Positions 1 through 12,209 of a stretch of 64,000 nucleotides of DNA are shown in pieces. The stretch covers positions 38,930 to 102,929 of the forward strand of contig MU623470.1 in assembly GCA_025201765.1 (NCBI GenBank), read 5' to 3'. The notes beneath the pieces are model-generated. The model did not search any database and was not told the DNA's origin. It worked only from the letters and a program-made list of their open reading frames with translations. Within the stretch, counting starts at the first letter, position 1, and every line of letters starts with the position of its first letter. The DNA is from Daldinia sp. FL1419. Lineage: Eukaryota > Ascomycota > Sordariomycetes > Xylariales > Hypoxylaceae. The translations under genes were made by a program, and so were the position numbers.

Positions 1-515
1 CCAATCAGGCTCAGTCCCGACGCCGGAATAACGCCCAGCAAGAGTACATTGATGAGGACGCCATCGAGGATGCGCTACTCTCCCTCCAAGTCGTTCATGG
101 GGCCTTGATTCACCACACGAATGCGCAAGTCGAAACAGCGGAGTGGGTTGCCGTCTTCACGCAACATATTAGCACAATTCCGTATAGAAGAGCGCGGGAC
201 GCAGCTGCGGACGCTGGGTTCTGCATGGAGGTTGGTCAGGTGCGAACGGGCGAGGATGCTAAAGACACTTATGTACGCATGTTACAAGAGGTAGCGCGCG
301 TTACAGCGCCCATCGCGCACGGCATCGCCGCACACTACAGTACCGTCAGCCAGCTCGTTCGTGGGCTCGAGGAGAACGGGCCTCTCGCGCTCGAAAATTA
401 CCGCAAGTGCGCCAACAAAGATGGTGCCTTCTCGGACCGTACCATCGGCCCGGCTATTAGCAAGAGGATGTATAAGATTTTCACCAGTCAGGATCCGGGG
501 AGCATGGATGTATAG
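1..515 (+). CDS. EME1: EME1/Mms4-type structure-specific endonuclease subunit, C-terminal part
   Basis: The frame is open from base 3 to the TAG ending at 515, giving the last 170 residues of a protein that begins outside the window. It reads like the C-terminus of fungal EME1, the regulatory partner of the MUS81 nuclease, which cuts branched DNA at stalled forks and recombination intermediates in the nucleus. Recognisable blocks are LQVVHGALIHH, ISTIPYRR, FCMEVGQVRTGEDAKDTYV and the terminal helix-hairpin-helix segment with ALENYRKCANKDGAF and GPAISKRMYKIFT. EME1 proteins carry an inactive ERCC4 nuclease fold followed by this tandem HhH region, which pairs with MUS81. The ending (FTSQDPGSMDV) matches the usual family end, so the 3' end looks complete. 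Confidence 0.88.
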   Translation, partial: NQAQSRRRNNAQQEYIDEDAIEDALLSLQVVHGALIHHTNAQVETAEWVAVFTQHISTIPYRRARDAAADAGFCMEVGQVRTGEDAKDTYVRMLQEVARVTAPIAHGIAAHYSTVSQLVRGLEENGPLALENYRKCANKDGAFSDRTIGPAISKRMYKIFTSQDPGSMDV

Positions 516-1173
516 AATTACTTGGGCTGGTCACTTTAGGTATCGGGCATTGTTTAATAAACCTTGGGTTCAAGCCAAGTTTAGTTAGATATTTCAATTG
601 ATTATTGTATTCTCCATTATTGTCCATTTCGGATTCCTCGGCGACTCTTTCGCCCCCAATCCCCTGTGCTCGTGCGCGCATGTACCCGCGACAGGGCTGT
701 GTTCCTGGCGCCCAATGATGTGATTATGGGGTGGCTGCATGCTGATGACCTGCACTAAGGCGACTCGCCGCCCACTTGAAGCGGATCAATGGATACTGTT
801 CCCATAAAAGGACGCTCAAATTATACTTCTAGTCGTGATTGTATTGTATGTACATATTATGCGCACTGGATGTGCTTCCTCCCCGCCGCGTGCTGACTAC
901 GGCTAATTTACCCCAGATCTGTCGGGGTAGGGGATCGCGCTCAGCAGTGGAGAGGCAAAAGTGAGTTATTGGCTCTCGAACCCGCCGGTAATACACTATT
1001 ATTGCGCGTAGCTGCGGTGTCTGGCGATTTCATGCTAGCGAGCGGTTCCGAAGACTCGCTGGGCTTCGGTAGCTCCAGGGTCTTCAACAAGCTTCTGGCA
1101 GCATGAGTTCGAGCAAACCAGCTTCGCTGGAAGGTAAGGTATGGTAGGTAGTGATGGTGAATCCTGACTCCGT
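516..1173. other. Intergenic, convergent 3' ends
   Basis: This 658-bp stretch separates the EME1 stop from the stop of the oppositely oriented BTB gene. It presumably holds both 3' UTRs and terminators. No further coding exon, RNA gene or repeat is evident. Confidence 0.6.
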
Positions 1174-2795
1174 TCATGGCTTGGCAAGTAAGGCTTCAGG
1201 CGTGGCAAATCCGGTTTTCCTAGCCTGGACAGCGAGGTGTTTGAGGTGCGTTTCCGTTAGTAACGAAGGAATCGAGCTTAACGTGTTTTCGACTTCGGTG
1301 CTCACGCTATCCACCGAGGAGAATAAGGAGTTGTGATGGCTGTCCTTATTTATGTCGTTTTCTATGAGAAGTAGTTTTTGGGCGAGGGTGGTTATGCTGT
1401 ACGGGAGATCAGTTAGGGATTCGGGGATGGGCCAAAGCCCATGACGGTGGAGCGCTTGGATAGTCTTTCCAAGCGTGAGTGCCAGGCACCTTTCTTTGTT
1501 AAAGGAGTCGCAAATCCTACAGAATGATACGTCGTTCCGGACAAGACGCCCGATAATATCGTTTAGCGGCTTGAGAAGCGCGACAATTGTCTCTAAGCGA
1601 ACTTTCTCTATCCTCTCTGTAGACTTTGATTAGTTACGAGTAGAATAGGGGTTGAGCAATTAGACATACTGTATATTCCAGGCGGCTCCAAGGCCCCGAC
1701 ATATCGTAGGCTGTTTCCTGCCGAGGCGGAGCTATTCATGAGCATCGCCTTCGCCATCCCCTCAAATGCGACCCGGTCCCCCAATTCCCACGCAATCCAG
1801 AGTCGCTCGTGGCAGAATTTCGTCCGTAACGATTGGCCCAACTTTTCGCATTGGTTATGCGTGGAGCGCGACCAGCCCTTAGCCCACGGCCGTAAGACGT
1901 GGGTCATGTCGTATTTGTCCGTCAGGACGCATAGGTTGTAGAAATGCGTCGTGTAGACAAAATCTTCGTAACCAGGAACCTTGTCAAAACGGCCATGGAT
2001 AATATTGAGTATTATCGTCATGGCGGAGACATTGTCGTCGGGGAGTTTTACCACCCAATCTGACTTTCCACTTTCCGGCGACGCCTTTTTACCCTCGGCA
2101 AATGCGCCATAGAGCATGCTCTTGAAGACAGGCGACGACCGCGCCATAGTCCTGGAGCAGACTACGAATTCCGCCGCCTGCGGACCCACCAGGAGGCACA
2201 GGTCGCCATTCGGGTCAGCAAGGGCCTTGAAAGGCCGAGGGGTCGATTCTCGGTCAGAAGTTGATTGCGACTGCGCAGTGAATGAAGTAGCGGGAGTTAC
2301 AGTGCCACTGGCATCGCTCGCTATGGAACTCCTCGACGCGGAACTCCTTGACCGTGAGATTGGCGAGGGGCTAGCAGGCGTGGTAGACCTTCCAATGCTG
2401 AAGAAGTTAAGTTGAGGGTTGACCGAGGTCCCCGACTGATTTGTTTGAGGCGGGTTGGTTTGGGGAGTGAAGCTAGGGACGCCATTGGTGGTTTGAGGAG
2501 TAGTGGTTCCAAATAGATAAGATGGAGTTTTACTGGTTTGCTTAGAGCCGCCCCCGAATAGAGTACTGTGAGATCGTTTATTCCTGGCTTTGTTTTGAGG
2601 AGTGGTGGTTGGAAATATAGTTGTATTTCCGGGTTTTCCAGGCGTCTGCTTAGACGCTCCGAAAGCTGATGTCGACTGGCCTGCCACTGTGGTCGAGCTT
2701 CCCCAGAGATTCCCTGGTGTCCCAAAGGAGACGGATTGGTTGACAGAGGGCTGGCTCGCTCCGAATATTCGAGGAGGTTGGGAAGCCATTGTCAT
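1174..2795 (-). CDS. BTB/POZ-domain protein with FG-repeat-like N-terminus
   Basis: Two exons are read on the minus strand, 2795-1670 and 1616-1174, joined across a 53-bp intron (1669-1617; GTATGT donor, ACTAAT branch, CTACAG acceptor), giving 522 residues. Residues 1-160 are disordered, rich in Ser, Thr, Gln and Pro, with repeated FG dipeptides (RIFG, VSFG, SAFG, TLFG, YLFG), as in nucleoporins. A Ser-rich stretch follows, then a BTB/POZ domain at about 207-330 (PNGDLCLLVG, FVVCSRTMARSSPVFKSML, VVKLPDDN, ILNIIHGR). BTB domains mediate dimerisation and often recruit cullin-3; the partner here is unknown. The C-terminal region, including CRICDSFNKERC, is not recognised. The start is the first of two close ATGs (2795, 2789); the frame stays open upstream across a poly-A run but contains no ATG there. 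Confidence 0.8.
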
Positions 2796-5240
2796 CGCAT
2801 TGCTTGAATTGAGTAAAATCCACGGAAAAATTCTTACGCGTAGAGAGGGCCCCAAGCTTTTTTTTTTTTTTTTTCTCCTTCCTCGCTCGTGTCTTTAGGG
2901 TCTTAGTCTCGAATAGTGTAAGGATCCGTAGGTAGTTAATAGTGTTAATACCTGTAGATCGACTCGTACCAAACTTGAGTTAAAATGAGCCCGATTATTC
3001 GCTAACCAAGCATCGGAATATGACCCAGATAAAATCACAAAGTTAGGTATCTGGGTATTTTTATGATCGTAAATGGAGTCTTGTTAAATGTAAATGTTCA
3101 TATTCATGCACCAAAAAGTGGCTTCCGGGTAGGGGGGGAAATCGAATTTCCACTTACCGCCAGACGCATTGACCACTTTTTTCGTGTTTTAGCATAATCA
3201 ATTTAAAATAGAAAATGAAGGTATTTTAACTTCCCCCACGACCAGCACAAGCCGGCCTTATAAAATATATGAAAATTATATACATAGTACGCAGTTTATG
3301 TTTACATCAAGCATCCGCTCAAGCGCATTAGTTGGGAACCTATCATCTGCAGACAAACCCCGCCTCGCAATAACAAAAGTTCAAAAGATGCAGAGGCAGA
3401 TTTCTCTTCTTATCCGGGGCTGGCGGGGAGACTAGGGGAGACACGTATGGTATCCATACAGTCTTAGTCGGATCGCCAACACTGTATTTCCCTGTATTTC
3501 CAAGCTATGGGTCCAGCTTAATTTTCTTATTTAACTAAGACGCGTCGTGACATAACCAAACTATTTGGAAGCTAATAAAGGAGATTTTCACATCTAATTT
3601 TGCGGAGGTGGCAAGGGTGCGTTGGCATGAATGAGGAAGCCTTGTTTAGTGCCTGGTAGCCTGGTAGGGTGATGACATCTCCAGATTCTCAGGATTCTCC
3701 AAAGAGGTGGTTTGAAATGAGATATTAAAGGTCAAGAATAATCGCCATCCTTATCCTCTTACGGGATTCGTTTAGAGAAATTCGGCACGTCCCATCCATA
3801 ACGTGATTGGTGACTTACACCCAGATATCATAAGATCACCCGCGCCTAACGCCTAACGTAGCGACGTCGTATTCTCCATGTAGCCTCATAGTGGTTTGCT
3901 CTTATTAGTTATTAGATACCTAACCCACAAAACAATAAGAAAGATGATTTAATGGTTCGCCCCTTATCGCGATTCGCCCAGTACTATGTACTATCAAGGG
4001 CATGAATTACGATTTCATTGGTATCACTCCCGGATGCAGGCCTCAAGCAGAGCATCTTTGGTAAGTTAATCATCAAGGTTATACCTGGCAGTGGCACTTC
4101 AAAGCAACGTGAGCCTTTATATCAGTTAAAAGGGATAAGCCTGCCAAATCGCGCTCAAGTGCGTGTGGGCAAATCACGTTGCCTGGTTTAATCGCGATTG
4201 ATCACACATAAACTCCTTGGACTAGTTTCTAAGCTGTTTCTTCAGCACTCGTTCAGATATGAAAGGGCAGTAGTAATATAGCACTCATTGATACAATTGC
4301 CCAGTATACTTTGAAAGCTCGTTCAGTTAGCAAGTACAAGTCCTTGGAGAAGAAACTGGTAGTAGTAAATCCCGTACGATGGAAAGCAGCACTTCCCTTG
4401 TCCGCTGATGTGACCTCTGAGGTATATCCGCGCTGCAGCAGGTTTGCTATGTATTAGAAGCCCTGTAATAGATTAGTGTAACTACCTAGGTATAATCACG
4501 CAACTCGATATAGAAAGAGTTTGGCTAGGCGCAAGATATATATACTATGTAGTAAGATAATCTATTCTATAGGAAAGAGGTCTAAGTTACCAAAACTTCA
4601 ATACTAAATGTCAAAGCCCAGTATTTATGGATTATAGAGTTATTTTAATGGATAATGCGTACCTACACTAGTCATCTACCTTGCGCGCCCCGTATGAGCA
4701 CGTAATACATGCAGCCTTGCTTTGCCCCGGAACGCCTACGTTCTCGAAAGGAGATACAACATTGGCCACAATATGATTTATTGATTATTATGATTGGGCA
4801 TTCCCATGTCAAGAGTGGTCCACTATATTTGGTTGGCGTTTGACAGCATGGCCCTCGGCATAAACTGAATCTTATTATTCTCATTAATTTTTATATATTT
4901 TTTATAATTTTTTATATCATTGTTTTGGCTGTAGAACTGTTATATACCTATTCTAAAGGAACTGAAATGCCAAGACCACACCATTAAAATTCGGGACCGA
5001 CTATACTTAGCATCTCCCCGATTTTGACTTGACATACACGTAAATGAGTGGTTGCGAGTAACTCAGAGCGAGGTCTCCTTATCACATACATTTATATCAC
5101 ACCATTTCAAAGCTTCCTAACCAATCCTTGCTGCTGAACAACGTCGAAGACGCGCCTCCAGGTGGGAGCATGTTTAGGACTTCAGAATTCATTTAATTAC
5201 TCGTCCCACTCCTCCGTCTAACCTCCAAACATGTCCGGTT
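2796..5240. other. Gene-poor AT-rich intergenic region
   Basis: About 2.4 kb lies without a supportable gene. A homopolymer tract (T on the plus strand) sits at about 2859-2874, just upstream of the BTB gene. A pair of inverted 9-mers (AAAAAGTGG at 3113-3121, CCACTTTTT at 3173-3181) encloses a 51-bp segment. The 4.0-5.1 kb part is strongly AT-rich and stop-dense in every frame, consistent with decayed DNA. Confidence 0.5.
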
Positions 5241-6500
5241 ATGGCGAGGCTGCAAAATCGAAAGAGACAACGCGCAAACGAACTCTCGCAAGAGGACTAC
5301 CCGTGAGACGTCCCTCAAGCGAAGAAGATCAAGACGAGAAGCGAAATCGAACTTGACGCTTGGGCATCTTGGAAATATCCCCCCGAATTCTGGGACAGAC
5401 TGTCCAAGGTCGAGCTAACCCGCAGGGCATTAGAAGAACTCAACCGACGGACCAAGACTCGGCGCCCTCCCCCGACACGTACCATTACCACCCCCAGAGA
5501 CTTTGCCCGGTTCGCAAGACACGGCGGCCCAGACCTGTGTGATCTTCGAGGTGTAAATAGAGGCCATATGCCCTGTGTGAAGTATCTTTCTAATAAGACG
5601 ATCTAATATTCAAAGCCGAGAAGGATTCGTCCCACTTACGGCGTTACGAGTTCCAGCCAGTCTTCGCAGAGTCGTGGGACCAAACCGACAAGCCCAGCTT
5701 CTACCCTTCCCACTTCGGCAACGACCAAGACCAATAAGTCAAGAGCCTACGACCGTAATTTCGATCAGCATTTGACAGACTATCACATCTACCCATCTTA
5801 TTCGTCGCAAAAGCCAGATTTAACCCACATCAGAACAGCGTTAGCAGTGCCCAGGCCATCGCTATCGCCATCCCAATTTTCCGATGGCGCATTCGAGGCA
5901 TTTGAGGAGGATAATGCTCGGGCGAAAGATGAAGACGATACATTAGCAAATGTGATTCCAACCATTCTTGGTCCAAGGAATCATGAGCACCCAGCTGCTA
6001 GGAAAACAGTTTTTGGGAACCTCGAGTACCTCACAGACGGGGCAATCGCCCCGGCTAAGCCAGACATTTATTATAGGGCGTACCCTGCTCAGTTAGCTCG
6101 GTCTGCTCGCGAAAAGCTCAGTCGCCACATCGTGCCATCAACCACGCAGGACAAGCCGATGGCGCCGAACTTCTTCAGGGAAGTAAAAGGCCCGGATGGC
6201 AGTGCAGCGATGGCCACACGGCAAGCCAGCTACGACGGAGCGATAGGATCTCGCGCCATGCACAGCCTGCAGAACTATGGCCAGGACGGACCGGTCTATG
6301 ACAACAATGCCTACACCTTTAGCTCGATCTACCACGCCGGCACAGGCACTCTTCAGCTGTACACCTACCACCCGACCGCGCCGACTACGGAGGGAGGGCA
6401 GCCCGAGTACCATATGACCCAAATTGATACATGGGGGCTGACTGGCAAAGGTCTGTTGGTGATGGGTAGAGCCCGCTATCTACGCAAAACGCATACATAG
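5241..6500 (+). pseudogene. DUF7924-like fungal protein, disrupted by in-frame stops
   Basis: One frame runs from the ATG at 5241 (MARLQNRKRQRANELSQEDY) to the TAG at 6500, broken by TGA at 5304-5306 and TAA at 5604-5606. Text on both sides of each stop is coding-like: ELDAWASWKYPPEFWDRLSK before, and RAYDRNFDQHLTDYHIYP after. The C-terminal 240 residues contain VPSTTQDKPMAPNFFREVKG, RQASYDGAIGSRAMHSLQ, GPVYDNNAYTFSSIYHAG and YHMTQIDTWGLTGK, which I associate with a large fungal family of unknown function (DUF7924). The second stop might lie in an intron (possible GT donors near 5551), but no good acceptor precedes the downstream block. The first stop has no such excuse; CGA to TGA is one simple route. 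The C-terminal tail after LTGK also looks degraded. Confidence 0.6.
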
Positions 6501-7671
6501 TAGGCGGAATATGCCGCCTCCGCCGAAAAGGCATACGGACCTAAAGTCTCACCCAATGAGACTGGGTTTCTAGACATATTATAGCGGCGGAGCCGATTTT
6601 ATGTTGCGAGCCACATCTCTGGCACGTTCTGGTATCCAGGGCAGTATGAATTATGCAACTGACATGACTGTAAATGACTGACTGACATGAAGCTGGTATT
6701 GTGTGCTAGGGTGCCACCATACTCTCTTAAACATAACCATGAATCTCTATCTAAAGCGAGGAAGTTCACGATAATGTTGCTTTTCAAGGTAGCAGCGCGG
6801 TATCTCGAGGATTCTCGTACCTGCGGGGACCGTAACTTGTATAATCCTTAACGAATGGAGGCTTGACATCCCACCTATGAAGGTTGTGTTGCGATGCAAC
6901 GTGCTTGTTGATAGTCCCACGAAACTGTCTAATTGTGGCCACTTTTGTATTGCGATAAGTCGACTTTTCTTCTCGGGTTACCTGTAAGAAGGAACATGTA
7001 TCGAAAACAACTTGTTGACGTGTAGTGGAATATAGAGGCGATTTCTTTCGGAGAAAGACGGCAATCCTCGCGGGTACTCGGGTTTCCGGGAGATCCCTGG
7101 CAGACTAGCATATTGTGAGAAATGTACGCAATAATGGGATACTTCCTATCATTGGCCTTTTCTACGGTCATTAAAGTTTTGGTTGCCATTTTGATACGAT
7201 GGATTGATGATCAGTGATGATTGTGTTTCCTAGCATGGTGTGGATCCCATTGGGAGCACGAACCATCCGGCAGAATGTAGACCGCCCGGCAGAATCCTTA
7301 CCGCCTGGGGACTGGCCTAATTGTGAATATCCTCGCTTCGCATCCTAGCATAGATTCTAGATAATTCATCATCAATCAGTTTACTAACAGACTTACCAGG
7401 CCCTAACTATTACCTTAATAGTTGGTGCCCCGAGTCCCGGTACTGATATCGTGAATGCACACCTTTCCCACCTTTGCTATCTTTGCCATCGATAGCAGCT
7501 GCGATAGGCATACCCGAAACACTGTCTCGATTCTGACTCAAGCTACAATCACTACTACCCAAGCTCGCTACAGACATGGACAAGTCTGGAATAGGATCAG
7601 GATTGGTGGGTGGATAAGGTAGCTTAGGCTTCGTTCTGCTATCTAGAGCTGGAGGGTCATGCTCGACATCA
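6501..7671. other. Intergenic between DUF7924-like pseudogene and HNH gene
   Basis: No confident gene is seen. A minus-strand ATG frame at 7189-6929 (86 codons, with CRLSPKEIASIFHY) has no recognisable relatives and is not called. The stretch 7410-7671 stays open in another frame downstream of the HNH stop and could be 3' UTR. Confidence 0.5.
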
Positions 7672-9348
7672 CTAGGTATCTCCGGAAGCACTATTATTGT
7701 CGTTGTCTTTACCGCTAAAGAACAGAGAATAGCTGCTAAAGGTATCACTGTCGTCGTCGTCGTCGTCGAACTGGACCTCATTTTTATGGTTACTATTGGC
7801 AGCATTACTACCGCAATCAATATCGCTGTCACTATTGCTGTCACTATTGCTATCAGGTTCCATCTGCCCAATCTGTGTCGAGAAAACCCAGTTGCGAGCG
7901 TGGCGTTTATGGCCAACAGGATATTCAGAATCACTGTCCGGCTCAATTTTCCCAGTACGTGGCGAAAAGATCCAATTTCTACGCAAGAGGTCAGCATTCT
8001 TTTCATCGACTTCTTCGTCGACTTCTTCATCGATTTGGCTATGGTTGCGTTTGTTGGCCCCAGCTCCCCGAACACCAGTTGCCTTCGATAGTACACGAGG
8101 GAATTCATGTAATGGCAACAAGGCTTGCGTTAATTTCCGCGTACCTTGTTCATCCCGTCTAAGGAGCAGTACAGAATATAAATCGCCGTCAACATGGTCG
8201 CCAAACATCTTAAGAAGATTATTTGTAAAAAGGGCCCAACCGAACCGAACGAACAACAATTCTACGGGGACGTGAGGAATTGGTAAGCATGGGCGATTGT
8301 GGAATAAAACGTGCGCTTCTGTGTTTGCATTGACATGCTTTTTCGGAAAAGCAAGGAGGTGCGATACCAATTTGTATTTGCCGTCTGGAACGCTAGGTTT
8401 TGGTACGAGAGCGACGAAATTATTCTCCCACAGATGATGAAAATCATGGCGGAAATAGATTTTGTTGCATGCGGCATCATGAGTAGCGATTGGCGTGTCC
8501 GTGGCCATAAATCGACGCATTTTATTCATTTTTAACCACGGTTGGGTAGTTTTAGGCATGACGTGATCATCTTCGAGACCTATTAATTGTGATGTGATGG
8601 GGCATTGGACAGGAATTGGGTCGTTGATGGAATCGGTGTTGACGGTCGGGTTGTCAGCTGCTAGATCCCTCCAAGGTTTAGGTAGGGGTTTGTCAGGAAA
8701 AGGCCAGTGTTGAAACTCGGGAATGATAGGATATGGTTGTGTATCTGCAATAGAAATTAATAATCGATACAATATATAATAGGTGCTACCTGTTTTTAAA
8801 ACTGGCCGCTTCGCAGCCAACCGGCCTTTCGGGACTACCTATGACATAAGGTCGTGCGCTGGATGTATGACATAAGCAGCATGCGCCGTTCAGAGCTGTA
8901 CGCCACATATTTCGAGTACAGCCACGGGCGCGCGCCAGGTTGTGGCTTGACTAATGAAATAGAGAGAACTGTGAACTGTGATAATGATATAAAGTAGCAA
9001 AAACTTACGATCAGAATCGATGCGATGGGTGTTGGGCACATGGAAATAATAAGCCCCAGCAGGTATAACATAATTCGCGGGCTGATATCGTTGGGCGGAT
9101 GGGTCTGGAGATGTAGATAAGTACGGTCCGGTAGCACCTTCGCTGTCATCCCAAATGTTTCCAGCAATAATACAGCAAGCATGATAAATTATGGTATAGC
9201 AAAGAGAGCCGTCGTCAGTTGCGCGTAATTCGAGAAGTGGGTATTCTGGCTTATAACCGGGATGGAAGATTCGAACAACCTTTCGAATGTCATTGCTCTT
9301 GCTTTGTGAATGGAGTTGGGTAGGTGGGTATTGAGGTTGGAACTCCAT
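7672..9348 (-). CDS. HNH endonuclease-like fungal protein (HNH_2 type)
   Basis: Two exons on the minus strand, 9348-9009 and 8744-7672, join across a 264-bp intron (GTAAGT donor, TTGCAG acceptor, phase 1), giving 470 residues. The N-terminal block (VVRIFHPGYKPEYPLLELRA, HACCIIAGNIWDD, YYFHV) and the HNH core (CPITSQLIGLEDDHVMPK, then NKIYFRHDFHHLWE and FVALVPK) match the fungal protein family with an HNH_2-like domain. The Cys, the Asp-His pair and the Asn...His of the fold are present, so nuclease activity is possible but unproven. The C-terminal 150 residues are acidic and Asn/Ser/Asp-rich, with a run of Asp codons at about 7755-7769 and repeated SDSNSDS text, and look disordered. The intron is long for this window and could hide a small exon. 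Confidence 0.7.
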
Positions 9349-10163
9349 ATTGATAGTATTATATTATGAACCAGAAATATGGGGGATGAAATAGAAAAGG
9401 TAAAGAATTATAATACAGCGCGAGTTCAAAGGAAACAACATCACGATAGGTATGTACATGTTAGGGGTAAGGCTGCACCATCAACGGACCATTGATGTTC
9501 CCGATAACCGATTGGAACATAGGGATACAGGTACAGGTAATTGAAATAGGTATGGTAGGTAGGTACCTAATACTTATTTCTGGTGTGTGCTTACATAAGA
9601 CTTATTTCAATAAAACACTTGAATTTAACCTAGCAGATATACTCTACAGATAGATGAGTATACCTATCATATGATGTCCTGTGTTGAAGCTCTTGGGATG
9701 GCCGCAACCGAACAAAGTCAGCCTCTTTTGCGAGGCCAAACACATGATACCAATACGCATCTTCCAGGGGGGGTGATATTGAAAGATGCCTAATCTGATA
9801 ATTTTCGTCCTTGATGAAGTCTGCGCTACTATCACAGTTATATATGATATTTATATTTGGCATGGATTTGGATGTAGTTAGTTCGGCCACAACCGTTACT
9901 AGACCTTTCGTGGCTGAGAAATACACCTATTAAATGTAGGTTATATATTATATAGTTATAGTAAGCAGTAAAGGCTTACGAATCGAGTGTATCTAATAAC
10001 AACGTTCTACATCGCTGTAACCTTGGGAGTATTCAATAGCTGTCAATATTGGTAGCTATTTGCCCAAAAATAACAACCGGCCTCGCTCCCAAGTACTGTT
10101 ATGAAGTTACCCCCATTCTAAGCCAAAACTACCGGGACGCATTAATATCGCATATTAATGTCG
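9349..10163. other. AT-rich intergenic region
   Basis: This is the upstream region of the HNH gene and the downstream region of the SGNH gene. TAGGTAGGTACC-type text occurs near 9554-9569. No coding exon could be supported; short minus-strand frames at 9630-9926 look like chance. Confidence 0.5.
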
Positions 10164-11323
10164 TTAAATAGCCGCGTGCCGCCTATTAAGCGCTCTTCCC
10201 CATTCGTAGCTCCTTCTGCTAGGAGACTTCTTTTCCTTCTTGTCCTGACTTTCCTTGCCCTCTTTATTTTCCTTCTCTTTTACCTTCTCCTGATCGGCTT
10301 TCATCGCCTCCTCAGCATCCCTAGCGGCTTCGCCGTCTGCCGGGACACCATTCTCAACCGGAGCCTGTAGCCAGCCGTTTTTCTCAACTTCAATAATCTT
10401 TTCTATAAAGATGTCGCCCATCTTAAAATAGCCTTTGTCTGTAGGATGCATGTCGTCGGGACCAATATCCTGCCTCACTACACGATTTGGCAAGCCCTGA
10501 TCATGATGCATTTCTGCCATGACTACTGGCTTGCCCTCGCGGATAAGGTCGATAGCTACTTGGCGTATCTGAGCATTGGAACTCCTGACACAGCGCTCCG
10601 TACCTTCCCACGGGCTCATTATGATGGTGGACATGATAATAGTACTTCGTGGTGAGGCTTCGAAGATAAAATCAACCAGGTCGCGCATCTTCTGGAACAC
10701 ATATGCTGGTCCCCAATGGTCCAGCTGGAAACAATCGCTCGATCCCGCATTGATTATAACCAAGTTCGGTTGAACCTGAGGGACGACTTCCTTGAGACGA
10801 TCGAGGGTCGGCTTTATAGGTTGGGCACCGAATGCTTGGACGTCGTTATCCTTGAAATCGCCATAGCGGTTCTAGAAACATGAGGGGTCAGCGGAACAAG
10901 AACATTCGACATGATATCCGATATAATAGGATTTACCTGGCCGACATAGTTAACTGGGTTTCCCCTAGCAACCATCCAGTCGCGCAGTTGTTTCCTGTAA
11001 CCGACTTCGCCAGTCGAGTGCTCGCCGAGGGTCATAGAGGCACCGATAAACATAACACGAAGAGGAATTCCACCAGCCAGAGGGCCAGTATCGGAGTGCG
11101 TAAGTCGGTTCCACCCATGGCGTGCAACATCGGGACTGGGCTGGAGAAATATAACTACATTGGTATTCTTCATTAGAGTACTGGCGCGCAATGAGCGTGT
11201 TGGGGAAAAGAGTAACTTACCTAACAAGAAAATAAATATACCAGACACAAGTATGATTTTGTGAAGATTGGGTAGCTGCTTCCAACGCATGTGAAGCGCA
11301 GAAAAGGGAGAATTTACAAGCAT
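10164..11323 (-). CDS. Membrane-anchored SGNH/GDSL hydrolase
   Basis: Two exons, 11323-10937 and 10871-10164, join in phase 0 across a 65-bp intron (GTAAAT donor, TTCTAG acceptor), giving 364 residues. A hydrophobic stretch at about 23-42 (IILVSGIFIFLLGKLLF) near the N-terminus suggests a signal anchor. SGNH motifs follow in order: block I VMFIGASMTLG (a GAS variant of GDS), NYVGQ and NRYGDF around the splice, block III VIINAGSSDCF, and the catalytic Asp/His block DDMHPTDKGY. The usual GxND Asn is replaced in AGSSD, which may alter activity. The last 70 residues are highly charged (Lys/Glu-rich). The family cleaves ester bonds of sugars or lipids; the substrate here is unknown. Another SGNH enzyme lies 0.9 kb upstream in the same orientation. 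Confidence 0.75.
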
Positions 11324-12209
11324 TTTGACGATAAGCCCATTCGCTCAACGATGGTGTAAAACGAGTGTATTTTGTTGGCGGAGTCTTATTATACCAAAGC
11401 GCATCACGCCGCAGAAAAAAACGATTGAAAAAAAGAAAAAAAAGACACCACCACGAACAGAATCCAAAAATGATATTTCAGGCAAGAGCTTGGCAGGGGG
11501 GCTTCTCGATATCTGACAACAACGCAGAAACACGAAAGTGCCTTCCGCCAACTGAACCGACTTGAACCAATGCCTACGCAGCCTACGCAACAGGAAAGTA
11601 GAAATGGTAATCCGTACCCCTGTACATCTTGCCTTCTTTAATCATTTTCAGTTAGTCTCCAAATCCTTATCAGTAACCTTATTTGTCGAGAATTCGAACC
11701 GATACGGATCAGACCCTACGGAATCCGCTAGAGTCTAGCCTAACAGGGGTATTTAAGGTATTTAAAGTTAGCTTAGCCTTGGCGCTATCTGCCAACCGGG
11801 CCATCGGCACCGCCCACGCCTACCCGAATGCCCACTGTGTAAATATAAATAGGACACCTAGGACACCTAACGATAACCGCTATAACTTTCATTATAGCGC
11901 GGCTTTCTTAGGCTTTAGATGCTCCTTGTTTAATTCATCAACATCGTCACGGAATACCTACAAGTGCCCCTTTTCAACATAGCCTGCCTGATCTCGTTAC
12001 GATTTCACTACATGGTTCTAGAATCTTTTAATCTCCCAAAGGGCTATCCCAACGAGTGAAACTATTCAATTTACGCTCCATTTTGATATATAATGTTGAT
12101 CGATATATACAGTAGAAATAAATTCAATGCGGTGTTAAACCCACAACGGGCGTCACCAAGAGACAGAAATCCCTATCAATTTTTTTTAGATGAGTCGTAC
12201 ACGCTCTTT
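11324..12209. other. Intergenic between two SGNH hydrolase genes
   Basis: Nearly 0.9 kb holds the promoter of the membrane SGNH gene and the 3' region of the CE3-type gene. An A-rich tract lies at 11415-11445. No coding exon, RNA gene or clear repeat is supported. Confidence 0.5.

Noticed and set aside
7786..8275. Plus-strand open frames of 95-159 codons
   Set aside because: They are antisense to the HNH-type gene's repetitive C-terminal region.
11688..11702. tRNA-like B-box on the minus strand (GGTTCGAATTC)
   Set aside because: The flanking bases do not form a T stem and no acceptor or D stems pair at the right distance.
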